From Ziziphus jujuba (lineage: Eukaryota > Streptophyta > Magnoliopsida > Rosales > Rhamnaceae), in contig NC_083379.1 of the NCBI RefSeq assembly GCF_031755915.1, positions 41,238,001 to 41,302,000 of the forward strand: a DNA stretch of 64,000 bases. Direction: 5' to 3'. The position numbers and the translations under genes were made by a program. Every line of letters starts with the position of its first letter. Within the stretch, counting starts at the first letter, position 1. The notes under the pieces are model-generated. The model made no database searches and had not been told where the DNA came from. It was given only the letters and a program-made list of their open reading frames with translations. This document shows, piece by piece, positions 23,251 to 34,149 of the stretch.

Positions 23251-25028
23251 TATAGCTAAGATCAAATAAAGTCTTTAATATGAGCATTATCATGAGATCT
23301 TCCTTTTTCAGTTTTTAAATCACATAAAAAACTAAAATTTAAAATTATATTTATTAATTATTGGTTTCCGATAAGATTTAATTTTCATAAATAGAGTTTT
23401 AAAATGTCACTAAATTCATATTTAATAAGTTTTTGAATTTTAAAACAAAATCTTTGATGTGATCTAATAATCACAATTATGGACTGACTCATTTTATTGA
23501 AGTAAGGTCGACCTTCCTTTAATTTGACTGTATACATATATATATTTAAATATATACATAAATATTTTGTTAGGTGTCTAGCTCTCAATTACATATAATT
23601 TGTATAATATATCACTCATATTACATGTAATCAAGCGCTTGCTTATTTTGAACTTATGACACTCAGTAGATAAAATTTTATATGGACATATTTATATATA
23701 TCTTAATTTCTCTGATGCAGCTCAGTATGCAAAGTTGCCGTTCATTCCACCATATCTACTCCCTCGTAACAAGTTATTTATAAATGGGGTGAATTTCGCA
23801 TCAGCAGGAGCTGGTGCTCTCGTTGAAACTCGGAAAGGATCGGTAAATCTCTTTATCAGGCTTCGATACTAAGGTCTAGAGGCATAAATGAAAAAAATTA
23901 AATATATATCATGTTTGTCAATAATGTATTAATATCTTCAAGCATATTACAAATATTCTTATCTTAATTAACAAGGAGAAAAAAAATTTTGTTTGTAATG
24001 AAAACTAAGTATCTGATCCAATTTTTTTCAGGTGATAGACCTTCAAACTCAACTTGGTTATTTCAAGAACATTAGCAGGGTACTGAGGGAGAAACTAGGA
24101 GATACAGAGGCCGAAGCTTTGCTTTCAAAAGCCATTTACTTGTTTAGTGTTGGAGGCAACGACTATTTATTTCCTTTTCAGACAAACTCCAGCGTCCTTT
24201 ATACCTATTCTATCGAGCAATTTGTAGGGCAGGTGATAGGCAATATAACCCAAGTCATCAAAGTACGTACCAACATCCTATGAATCCCATATTTGATACA
24301 TATATAAATGATATTTGTTACATTTCCTATTTAATATTCTAAATTTTTTCTTAAAGGTTTCTTTCCTCAAAATTCCATTGAATTTGTTTTTGATGTATTC
24401 AGGAAATATATGAGGTTGGAGGAAGGAAATTTGGGTTTCCAAGCCTGTGGCCTTTAGGGTGTGCGCCATTCTCAAGGACAAGGGAACCTGACGGGGAAAA
24501 CAACTGCTTTGGACCACTTACACCATATGTTGACTTGCACAATATAGAGATTTCCAAAGTACTCCAAAAACTGTAAAGTGACCTCAAGGGATTCAAATAT
24601 TCAATTCCTGAATTTCATACACTTATGGGAGATATTATCAATCATCCTTCTAAATATCGTATCTCTAAATACCAATTACATTTCTTAGTTTAGTCATAGT
24701 ACATAATTTAATTTCTTCTACCAAAAGAAAACGTACATATATAATATCCATTGCTAATTTAAATAATTTGTTGATTTTCTTTGTTTTGTTAAGGTTTCAA
24801 GGAAGGGCAGGTAGCATGCTGTGGCAGTGGACCCTACAGAGGAATTTTAGCTGTGGTGGAAGGAGAGGTGTAACTGAGTATTATCTATGTGACAATGTTA
24901 GTGAATATGTGCTTTTTGACTCTTCTCATCCCACTGAAAGGGCCTACGAGCTATTGGCCCAATTGGCTTGGAGTGGAGAGCCCAGTCTGACTGGGTCTTA
25001 CAATCTTAAAGCTCTTTTTGAATCCTAA

Positions 25029-26018
25029 TCTTTAATGGAAATGGTTGTTTTTCACAGCATGGCTTTGATGGATGGCTTGGCTCTTCCATTTCCTTCCTTT
25101 CAAAGTTTTAGTATCACAAATAATATATCTAGCATATATTGATTGATCATGTAGAATAAACTTAACCAAATGTTGTCCCTTGACAATCAAAACCTATTTA
25201 AGGCAGTTTGACCTGTTTTATAAGCAGTTTGGATTGCTAAAGACAATTAAACAACCAGTATTTAAAATGATATCTATGAGTTCAAATTTCATTTCTCATA
25301 ATTGATAATAGTGGAATTTGTAAAGCTCTATAACAATATATAAATCTCTGCAACCTTTTGTACCTTTCAGCTTCATTTCCAGCAAGCAACTTATCGTCTA
25401 TTGTCTAGCACAGCCAAATTGTTTTAGTGACAAAAACTTTAGCACGCAGTGCATCTCTATATAATATGTGAATAAAATTTATCTGTACAAACCAATAAAT
25501 ACACTATATCGTGTAAAGTTTTCTATAAGGAACCGAAAAAATGGAAATGAAAAGCACCAACTAAAACTGAGAAGATATTGACTATGTATAAATGACTCAG
25601 GCTATCAAATTTTGAAATAATTAAAAGAGTATAATTTGCATCTCTAGTTGTGTAAACATTCAAAGCATATTGCTTTTTAGTTTTCATAATTTCAAACAGG
25701 GCTTCCTCATATATAGTTGACAATGACAAAAACTGATCAATCAGAAAAATACAATCTGCAAGTGTAAAAATATTATAGTAATTGTATACCCGGACAGCAA
25801 TTGCGAAGAAACCACATACGTTTTCCTACAAATCAAGTTATATTCTTTTCTACTTCTTTATTCATTTGGTTTTTGCTTTGGTGCTATTGGATAAGCAAGT
25901 AAAGACTGAACAGGCATATCACATGCATTTTACACATTTCTTTTAACAATAATGAACATATACATATATATATATACATCTATATACATATAGATGTTCT
26001 TTGACCTAAAAATGGAGC

Positions 26019-26057
<39 letters not shown>

Positions 26058-27091
26058 TATTAGAATGAATAGAAAAACATTTTCTTCGCCGAGACAAATT
26101 TATATTATTGCCAAGTCTACCATTTATAAAAAGTCAATGCGAATTCTATGCATTATCTTTCGGCAAACTCCATGGAGCAAGAATATTCTGAATTGTATTT
26201 CACCATATCCAACTTATTCTATAATGGAATTTAAATACTTATTTTGGCAAACAAGAAATTGGAAACTAAAACTTATGGGGATATATCTGTCTAACTTTAT
26301 GTTAAGACAGGGGCAGAGCCAATGTTTCATCTTTGGGCCAAGTTACAAATTTTTTTTTTTTGAATGTTCAAATTGTTATTGATGACAGGTTTTTTCTTTT
26401 TTTAAATATATTTATAATCCCTTAAATAAAAATTTGATGACTAGTTTTTGTAGAACTTCATATAATTTATTATATTAACATCTATATAAGTTTATTAGAA
26501 AATTGATTCATTTTCTTCAAAAAACGTTTCTATTTGAAAAATATCAGAGAATATACTTTAGCGAACAAAATTGATACCATACAAAAACTAAAATAATGTT
26601 AATATCAAAATTTTCTAATTACAATTTAAAAAAAAAATAAAATAAAATTTCTAATTGATAACCAAAAAAAAAAGTTAATAATGTAATTGGGAATAAAAAA
26701 TAATTTATATAGATATTATTATTTAAAGCAAGTCTACAACTACTATGACAAAAAAAGTCAGAAAACCATTGTATATTATATAGTAAAAAATAAAAAAACA
26801 AAATAAAAAACCTTGGCCCCCTAGACCACGGGGTAGTTCCGCCCCTTTGTTAAGAGCAATTCGTCATTAATGAGGTTAGACTCTTACGACTCAGTCATTC
26901 TTTGTTGTTTATTCAATTTTCAAACATAATAACAATGGTTTTAATTGATTAATAAACAGATTAATTCATTGACAGGTACCTCATAGAGAACTTGAGAGAG
27001 AAAAAAGTGCTAACCCTGCTCTGTTTATCAAGGTAAATCTAATGTAGGACATGCATATTAGTAGCAGAGCCGAATAGGCAGTTTGTCTGTG
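25029..27091 (+). repeat. D-E intergenic spacer (cluster flank repeat) with hAT MITE
   Basis: Collinear with the A-B spacer 6406-8491, including the MITE at the same site. It therefore belongs to the segmental duplication that made A-B and D-E. It has a (TA)n tract at about 26021-26050. No gene seen. Confidence 0.82.
26308..26847 (+). mobile_element. Non-autonomous hAT-type MITE, copy 2
   Basis: A 540-bp counterpart of the element at 7715-8252, flanked by the same 8-bp TGTTAAGA duplication (26300-26307 and 26848-26855). The left terminus CAGGGGCAGAGCCA is closer to the usual plant hAT end than copy 1. It sits at the same spacer position, so it was duplicated with the gene pair, not inserted twice. 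Confidence 0.8.
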
Positions 27092-27701
27092 ATGGCTAAG
27101 TTAAACTTTTGCCTTAGTATCTTTGTTTTCTGCATAAGTCTTTTCAATATCCAAACAAAATGCTTTGATGAACGTCCTTGGCTTTACAAACACCACGCAG
27201 CCTTATTCATATTTGGGGATTCATTGTTTGATGCTGGGAATAACAACTACATCAACGCTACTATTGGCAAGGCTAACTTTTGGCCATATGGTGAAACCTT
27301 CTTTCACCACCCAACTGGCAGATTCTGCGATGGCCGTCTAGTGCCAGATTTCATTGGTAAACATGATATTTTTTTAAGTATATATAGAAATTTTCTGTTG
27401 GATATTTGGTACTTAATTACATATGATGTATGGGATATACTATCGGTATTACATGTGATGGCACCCAATAGATAAAAATTTTATATACATATTTTTATAT
27501 ATGTGTTAATTTCTTTAATCCAGCTGAGTATGCAAAGTTGCCGTTCATTCCACCATATCTACAGCCCGGTAACAAGCTATTTATATATGGGGTGAACTTT
27601 GCATCAGGAGGAGCTGGCGCTCTTGTTGAAACTGGGAAAGGATCGGTACGTTGAATTTCTTTGTTAGGCTTCTATACTAAGGTTGAGAGGCATAAAAATA
27701 T

Positions 27702-27739
<38 letters not shown>

Positions 27740-28861
27740 TAACGTTTGTCTGTATTCATATTTTAAATCATATTATAAATACTCCTATCATAATTGACAA
27801 GAAGAAAAGTTTCATCTGTAATGAAAACTGACGTATCTATACCAATTTATCAGGTGATAGACCTTCAAACTCAACTTGGTTATTTCAAGAATGTTAGCAG
27901 GGTATTAAGGGAGGAACTAGGAGATGCAAAAGCCGAAGCTTTGCTGTCAAGGGCTGTTTACTTGTTTAGTGTTGGAACCAATGACTACGCATTCCCTTTT
28001 GAGACAAACTCCAGTGTCCTTTACACCTATTCTGTTGAACAATACGTAGGGCAGGTGATAGGTAACATAACCCAAGTCATCAAAGTATGCAACACCACCA
28101 TCCCATGTATCCCATATATATTTGATACATATACATAATATTCGTTACATTTTCTATTTAATATTCTGCATTTTTCTTAATCTTTTGTTTCCCCAAAATT
28201 CTATTTAATTTAATTTTCATGTGTTAAAAGGAAATATATGAGGTTGGAGGAAGAAAATTTGGGTTTCCAAATCTTGGTCCTATAGAGTGTGCGCCATTCT
28301 CAAGGACAATGGTGCCTGCAGGGGAAAACAAGTGCTTTGAACCATTTACACCATATGTAGAACTCCACAATATAGAGATTTCCAAGCTTTTCCAAGAGCT
28401 GCAAAGCGATCTAAAGGGAGTCAAATATTCAATTCTTGACTTTCGTGCAGTTGGACAAGATCTTATAAATTACCCTTCTAAATATGGTATCTATAAATGC
28501 CATTGCAATTTCTTAGTTTAGTCACAATGCATGTATAATATAATTTCTTTTACCAAACGAAAGAAGTATGTACATAATTTCCCATTGCTAATTTAATTAA
28601 TTTGTTGATTTTTCTTTCGGTTAAGGTTTCAAGGAAGGGAAGGTAGCATGCTGTGGCAGCGGACCCTACAGAGGAATTTTGAGCTGTGGAGGAAGGAGAG
28701 GTGTGAGAGAGTTTTACCTATGTGACAACGTCAGCGATTATGTGTTCTTTGACTCTGGTCATCCCACAGAGAGGACTAACGAGATATTGGCCCATCTTGC
28801 TTGGAGTGGAGGGCCCAATGTCACTGGACCTTGCAATCTTGCAGCTCTTTTTGAGTTTTAG
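27092..28861 (+). CDS. GDSL esterase/lipase, gene E (5 exons, 369 aa)
   Basis: Duplicate of gene B. Exons are 27092-27356, 27524-27645, 27854-28084, 28231-28486 and 28626-28861. All have the same lengths as in B, GT-AG introns and an open 369-codon frame. Signal peptide about residues 5-22; Ser44 in [26 protein letters not shown] as block III; DSGHPTE gives Asp334 and His337. Exon 1 is almost identical to B, while exons 4 and 5 differ more (for example DFRAVGQDL for DFHTLLENL, and the C-terminus ALFEF). This uneven divergence suggests partial gene conversion or a mosaic copy. A (TA)n tract at 27706-27735 lies in intron 2. Predicted secreted ester hydrolase; substrate unknown. Confidence 0.92.
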
Positions 28862-29896
28862 TTTGATTTCCATAAGACAATGCTCATACGTAACTCTCAC
28901 ATATAACCACCTACCTACTAAATTGTTATCTGTATTCAGATGGTCTCATTTCTACTTAATCACTTATAATTATTATAAGTGATTATAGAGACTGGTCATA
29001 AGAAAAAAAAACAAAAATCACTTATAATTAGATCTTCCATTGCACTCAGCAATGGGCCACTCGGCCTGTGTATTCATGAATCGGGAGTGGTTATTGCCCG
29101 TCAACCACGGTTTTGCTGGTGGCGGTGGCCGCATGAATCGTGAATCGTGTTAGAAAAATTGTGCGAAGCAGGTCCCATAAAGATTATGATATATACTCCG
29201 ATTATTGACTAATTTGAAAAATTAAGAAAACTCCTGAATTACAATATAATTTAAGATGGTTTCCTATTAAGCAATATGGGATAATTTCAGAATAAATGCA
29301 ACTACTAAAAATTTTACAAACAATTTACTTCATCAAAAAGCATTTAAACATATATTACAAAATTATGTATATGTATATATTTATAAAAATAATACATACC
29401 GCACACATATTTATATACACACTCAATTTGGTGATTAGCTAGGTGAGAATATATACATATATATATATATATATCAGCAGTATTTTTTTTTACTTATAAC
29501 AATTTTTTTTTTTTATTCTCACGTTTTAAATCCATAATTTTCTGATTATATATACAAGAGTAACTTATCAATTAAGTCAATCTCACTTAAAAACATATAT
29601 TTACATGACTTAGCTATATCCTTAATTTTTACTCTTCAATCTAATTATTTGATCTTCCCATTAACAAACATATACGAATTGATTTTGTTACATAATATGT
29701 CTAATAGTCTTTAGATAATCTTAGTCAGACGAGAACTAATTTGAAAATAAGTGCCTGCATACACAGTGACTCTAGCTAGAACTTTGAAAGGTCTGATGAA
29801 AGAGATAGACGCAAATGATTTTCCCCATAAATTATCGAAAGAAAGATGATGAAGATGCGCATTAATTAGTACAAATTAATAAGGAGTTTGTCGCTC
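28862..29896 (+). other. Intergenic spacer E-F
   Basis: No gene seen. It has a near-perfect palindrome at 28959-28984 (AATCACTTATAA-TTA-TTATAAGTGATT). Its right part (from about 29145) is homologous to 33175-34149 upstream of gene G, marking the duplicated F/G flank. It also contains a (TA)n tract at about 29454-29474. Confidence 0.6.
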
Positions 29897-31343
29897 ATGG
29901 CAAAATTAACCTTCCGCAGTATTTGTCTCCTAATTGTTTTCTTTACAAGTTCTCTCATCACAGATGCTCACTTTGGCCCATTGAAGAATCATGTGGCATT
30001 GTTAATCTTTGGGGATTCACTATTTGATGCTGGAAATAACAACTACATCAACACCACTATCAAAGCTAATTACAAGCCTTATGGTGAAACCTTCTTTCAC
30101 TATCCTACTGGCAGATTTTCGGATGGCCGACTAATTCCAGATTTCATTGGTACCTCATTTTTATCCTACTTTTTAGTATGTATGTATCTAGAATTTTGTT
30201 GATTTTATCCGTGAAATTTTAACTGACAATTTGATCACTGATGTACAGCTGAGTACGCGAAGCTGCCACTAATTCCACCATATCTACAACCTGGAATCGA
30301 TCATCAATTGACAAATGGGGTGAACTTTGCATCCTCAGGAGCTGGTGCTCTGGTTGAAACTCGCCAAGGATTAGTAAGCTATATATACATAGCCTATACA
30401 TGGTATAGGTTTTTGGGCTTCTTTTTCTGCCCATTTATGTATAATGGATGACATTAATATTATGAACCATTTTAATTTCCAGGTGATAGATCTTCAAACT
30501 CGCCAGAACAATTTGTGGGGTTGGTGATAGGCAACATAACAGCAATAGTCAAAGTAGGTAGTATTTATATCTTCTAAATAATATATATAACCTCTGTACT
30601 ATATTTGATGCATAATTAAATGGTTTTAGTTTAACGATCTGGTGTGCTAATTAGGAAATATATATCATACCTTATATTTATTATATTTGATGCATAATTA
30701 AAATGGTTTTAACTCAATTATATTGCGTGTCAATTAGGAAATATATAAGACTGGAGGAAGGAAATTTGGGTTTTTAAATATGTTGCCATTAAGCTGTACA
30801 CCATATGCAAAAGCATTGCTTGGAGGGGGACAATGTTTTGAACAGATCACACCCTATGTAAAGCTTCACAACCAAGAACTTCCCAAGCGTCTTCAAAAGT
30901 TAGAAAGCGAGCTGAAGGGATTCAAATATTCACTTTTACCATTTTACTCTTTTTTGGAACAACGGATAAATCACCCTTCTAAATATGGTATTATATACAA
31001 CCAATTAATTTTTCTTAGTCTGGTATTAATTATTTTGAACATGTTAATTTTAAGCTTACATTTTTTTTTTATACATTATATATAAATTTGGTTGCCTAAT
31101 TAAGGTTTCAAAGAAGCAAAAGCAGCATGTTGTGGCAGTGGACTGTTCAGAGGTATTTTCAGCTGCGGAGTAAAAAGAGGTGTGGAAGAGTATTATCTAT
31201 GTCAGAATGCTAGTGAATATGTCTTCTTTGACTCTCTTCATATCACTGAAAGGGCTTACCAGCAATTTGCCAAACCATCGTGGAATGGAAAACCCGCTCT
31301 CTCTGGCTCTCACAGCCTCAAAGCTTTATTTGAATCTAATTAA
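29897..31343 (+). pseudogene. GDSL esterase/lipase pseudogene F (exon 3 deletion)
   Basis: Member of a second subfamily with G. Exons are 29897-30149, 30249-30373, 30483-30553, 30738-30987 and 31105-31343. Exon 1 encodes a signal peptide and [13 protein letters not shown] with Ser41. Exon 3 is only 71 bases against 231 in G. 160 bases are gone between CTTCAAACT and CGCCAGAACA, which removes the block III GxND segment and shifts the frame. Block V is DSLHITE in place of DSxHPTE. The remaining exons are open and well spliced, so the deletion is probably the inactivating event. A truncated protein from exons 1-2 is possible but would lack most of the fold. Confidence 0.85.
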
Positions 31344-31829
31344 GAAAATATTGTATTACTAGAATTTATTACAGAAAAACCTTTTTACAATAATTCTCTG
31401 TATTGAAATAATTGTCATTTAGTTGTAAAAGATTTTGTTTCAATTTAGATCAATTATAAATAAGAATAAACTCTATATTATAATAAATTATGATTTTTTT
31501 AGGTAGTATATACAAAAACTTTGTATTCACATAATATAATAATAATAATAATAATCTATATATTGTAAAAAATATATGGTATATTACATTTAAGGTTCAA
31601 TATGACATAAAATATTTATATTAATTTATTTAGAATAATGATTTGTTTTTTTATCTTTGTTACAACATTTATAATGGTATATATTAACTTAACAATATAG
31701 ACACATTTTTGTTCAAGCTAAAATATTTTTAACTACAATTCTATTAAATTATAGCTTTTTCATAGTTATAAAATTAATTTGGTTCTAACATTAAGTATGC
31801 TTTATGCTTGTTAGACTAGTCCATATTTT
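31344..31829 (+). other. AT-rich 3' flank of copy F
   Basis: No gene. The segment from about 31795 (CTTTATGCTTGTTAGAC) is repeated downstream of G at about 38860 and weakly near 40350, so it belongs to the duplicated 3' flank. Confidence 0.5.
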
Positions 31830-31972
31830 AATCAATGGCTGCTTGCTTTTAACCGATTACACCATCTGGTGAAGTACACAATAAAAAACTTTCCAAGCTC
31901 CTTCAAAAATTGCAAAGCAACCTCAACGGAGACACCTATGTAAAGAAAAATGTGTAAAAAAGGTTTACAACA

Positions 31973-32008
<36 letters not shown>

Positions 32009-32206
32009 TAAGAGAGCGAGAGAGAGAGAGAGAGAGGAGAAAATTTCATAATGGGCAAGATCATCCATCTAACATGTTAGCGAATATTTGTTCGTTGACT
32101 CTGGTCATCCCACAGAAAGGTGCAACGAGTTGTTGGCCCAAGTTGCTTGGAGTGGAGAGCCCAATGTCACTGGACCTTACAATCTTAAACCTCTTTTTAA
32201 ATTTTA
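31830..32206 (+). pseudogene. GDSL gene fragments: exon 4 piece and exon 5 3' end
   Basis: 31838-31935 encodes a degenerate exon 4 piece resembling [24 protein letters not shown] (here with an extra stop and changed residues). After a (TA)n(GA)n tract (31977-32035), 32080-32206 encodes the end of exon 5, with [30 protein letters not shown] sequence ending in TAG. The exon 4 tail, intron 4 and exon 5 start are missing. Closest in wording to genes E and B, not F. Confidence 0.8.
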
Positions 32207-32339
32207 GTTTGATTTCCATAAGACTAACGCTAAGATATAACTCCTACATATAACCGCCTACTTAGTTGTTATCTATATTAAGCAAAACTAACCTATAAAA
32301 ATGTTAAAGAAATAATAAATTGAGGGAGGCAAGTTGGCC

Positions 32340-32649
32340 TAATGTAAATCCGCCCATGGGACTCCTTCATACATATTCTGTCCAACAATTCGTAGAGACG
32401 GTGATAGGCAGCCTAACCCAAGTCATCAAAGTACGTACCAGGATACTATATACCCCATATTTCATACATTTTCTGTTCAATGTTCTATATATTTCTTACC
32501 CTTTATCTTTCCCTACATGACATTCAATTTTTCTTGACGTGTTAGGAAATATATAAGGTTAGAGCAAGGAAAATCCCAAGCCTGTGGCCTGCATTGGAGG
32601 ACCCTATTTCACTGGACCATACAATCTTAAAGCCCTTTTTGAATTGTAG
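32340..32649 (+). pseudogene. GDSL gene fragment with exon 4 start fused to exon 5 end
   Basis: 32365-32430 encodes the end of exon 3 (LHTYSVQQFVETVIGSLTQVIK) followed by a usable GTACGT donor. After a short intron and GTTAG acceptor, 32546-32594 gives the exon 4 start (EIYKVRA-KIPSLWP). It then jumps directly into the exon 5 end ([17 protein letters not shown]) and a stop at 32647-32649. An internal deletion has removed most of exons 4 and 5. Confidence 0.78.
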
Positions 32650-33218
32650 TTTGATTTCCATAAAGACGATGCTCATATGTAACTCCCATATATTACTTTG
32701 TGCTGTTTATCCCCCCCCCCCCCCCCAAAAAAAGAAAAAAAAGAATATATATATATATATATATATTACTTGTGCTATATTACATTAGAATTGTCTACTT
32801 ATTCTCATGGTCTTTCTCTCCTTTTTTTTTTCTTTTTTTCTTTTTTTTTTCCATAAATACTTCTAATATTTCCATATATGTGCTTATTACACTTATAAAT
32901 AATCTATCTATTTCTTGTCCACATATGGTAGGTTATATTGTAAAATTTTGATTCGAAATGTTTATAAAATTTTTACATATATTTTGAGATTTGAAGGACA
33001 GATATAGAATTAGTTAACAAGAGAAAAAAAAATTTAACAAAGTACATGCAACACATCAACAAATATGATTAACCTCCATTAGACAACTACCCCAACTTAA
33101 AGAGTATTTCTTTTTCTGTCTTACAGCCTCAAATCATTACAATATCAAATGATTTTATACAATATACTACCTATACGTGTTAGAAAAATGTGTAAAGCAG
33201 GTCAGGTCCCACAAAAAA
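32650..33218 (+). other. Intergenic, low-complexity rich
   Basis: No gene. It includes a run of 16 C then A-rich DNA and a (TA)n tract (32710-32766), and T-rich DNA at 32820-32851. From about 33175 it is homologous to 29143 onward upstream of F. Confidence 0.6.
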
Positions 33219-33581
33219 TGTAACAGCTCAGTCCATCTGCATGCGATATTGTCCGTTTTGGGTCCAGCCTACACAATTTTGTCAAAACGCATTGCAAGGG
33301 AAAGGTATCCACACCTTCTTTTAAGGCATGTTTCGTTCCCCTTTCCAAGGGATGTGAGATCTCACAATTCTCCCCCCTTGGGGCCCAGCGTCCTCGCTGG
33401 CACACCGATCCGGGTACTGGCTTTGTAACCACTTATAACAGCCCAGTCCACCCGCATGCGATATTGTCCACTTTAGGCCCAGCCCGCACGGTTTTGTCAA
33501 AACGCATCATAAGGGAAAAGCATCCACATCCTCTTTTAAGGTATGCTTCGTTTCCTTTTACAACCAATGTGGAATCTCACA
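33219..33581 (-). mobile_element. Complete TRIM element, 363 bp, with target duplication
   Basis: Two 148-bp direct repeats (33219-33366 and 33434-33581) flank a 67-bp internal segment. The flanks read AAAAA on both sides, a possible 5-bp duplication. The plus-strand ends are TG...CA for the first repeat. The internal segment shares GGCACACCGATCCGGG with the TRIM array in copy D, and a diverged primer site (GGTTACAAAGCC on the minus strand). The two LTRs have diverged, so this copy is older than the array. It has no coding capacity. Confidence 0.78.
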
Positions 33582-34149
33582 AAAAAACTTAGGCAGGGTA
33601 TTCTAAAAAATCGTTTGACTAATTGAAAATAAAATAAAGCTTTCTTGACTATGAGAAATTAAGAAAACCTCTGGAAATTTTCACATTAGATGGTTCCCCA
33701 TTAAGCAGTTAATCTGGGATAATTTCATGACAAAAGCAACTAATAAAAATTTTATAAACAACTTCATCAAAAAGCATTGCGGTGAACCTATACACAAAAT
33801 TATGTATATGTTTAGAAAACTAATATACTCACATATTTATGTACACACACTCAGTTTGATGATTAGCCAGTGAGAGGATATATCAATTAATTTGATCTGC
33901 CAATTAACAATAAGAACGTATACAAGTTGATTTTGGCATAACATGCTGACTAGTCTCTATAGTCAATACTCTGACCAAAATTCATTTGAAAGTAAGTGCT
34001 TGGATAGACGGCGACTGCAGATCATCAATTTTGAAAGGTCTAAATGAGAGAGATAAAAACAAATTATTTTCTTTACAAATTATCAAAGAAACATGACTAA
34101 GATGATGATGTGCATTTATTACTAGAAATTGATAAAGAGTTTGTCGCTC
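33582..34149 (+). repeat. Upstream flank of G, homologous to the flank of F
   Basis: Aligned with about 29190-29896 (shared GAAATTAAGAAAACC, CATCAAAAAGCATT and GTTTGTCGCTCATGG blocks). The TRIM at 33219-33581 interrupts this homology. No gene. Confidence 0.65.

Larger units (their letters stand above)
17993..25028 (+). pseudogene. GDSL esterase/lipase pseudogene D (copy of gene A, three lesions)
   Basis: Exons are 17993-18209 plus 21205-21260 (exon 1 split by an LTR), 23721-23842, 24032-24262, 24403-24658 and 24794-25028. Exon lengths and splice sites match gene A, which shares the same 5' flank. Three independent lesions are seen: a 2995-bp LTR in exon 1; a CAA-to-TAA stop at 24574-24576 in exon 4; and a one-base deletion in exon 5 near 24847, where gene A has ATTTTGAGC and D has ATTTTAGC. 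Intron 1 has also grown to about 2.5 kb with a TRIM array. GDSQFD, GGNDY and DSSHPTE remain readable. No functional protein is expected. Confidence 0.92.
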
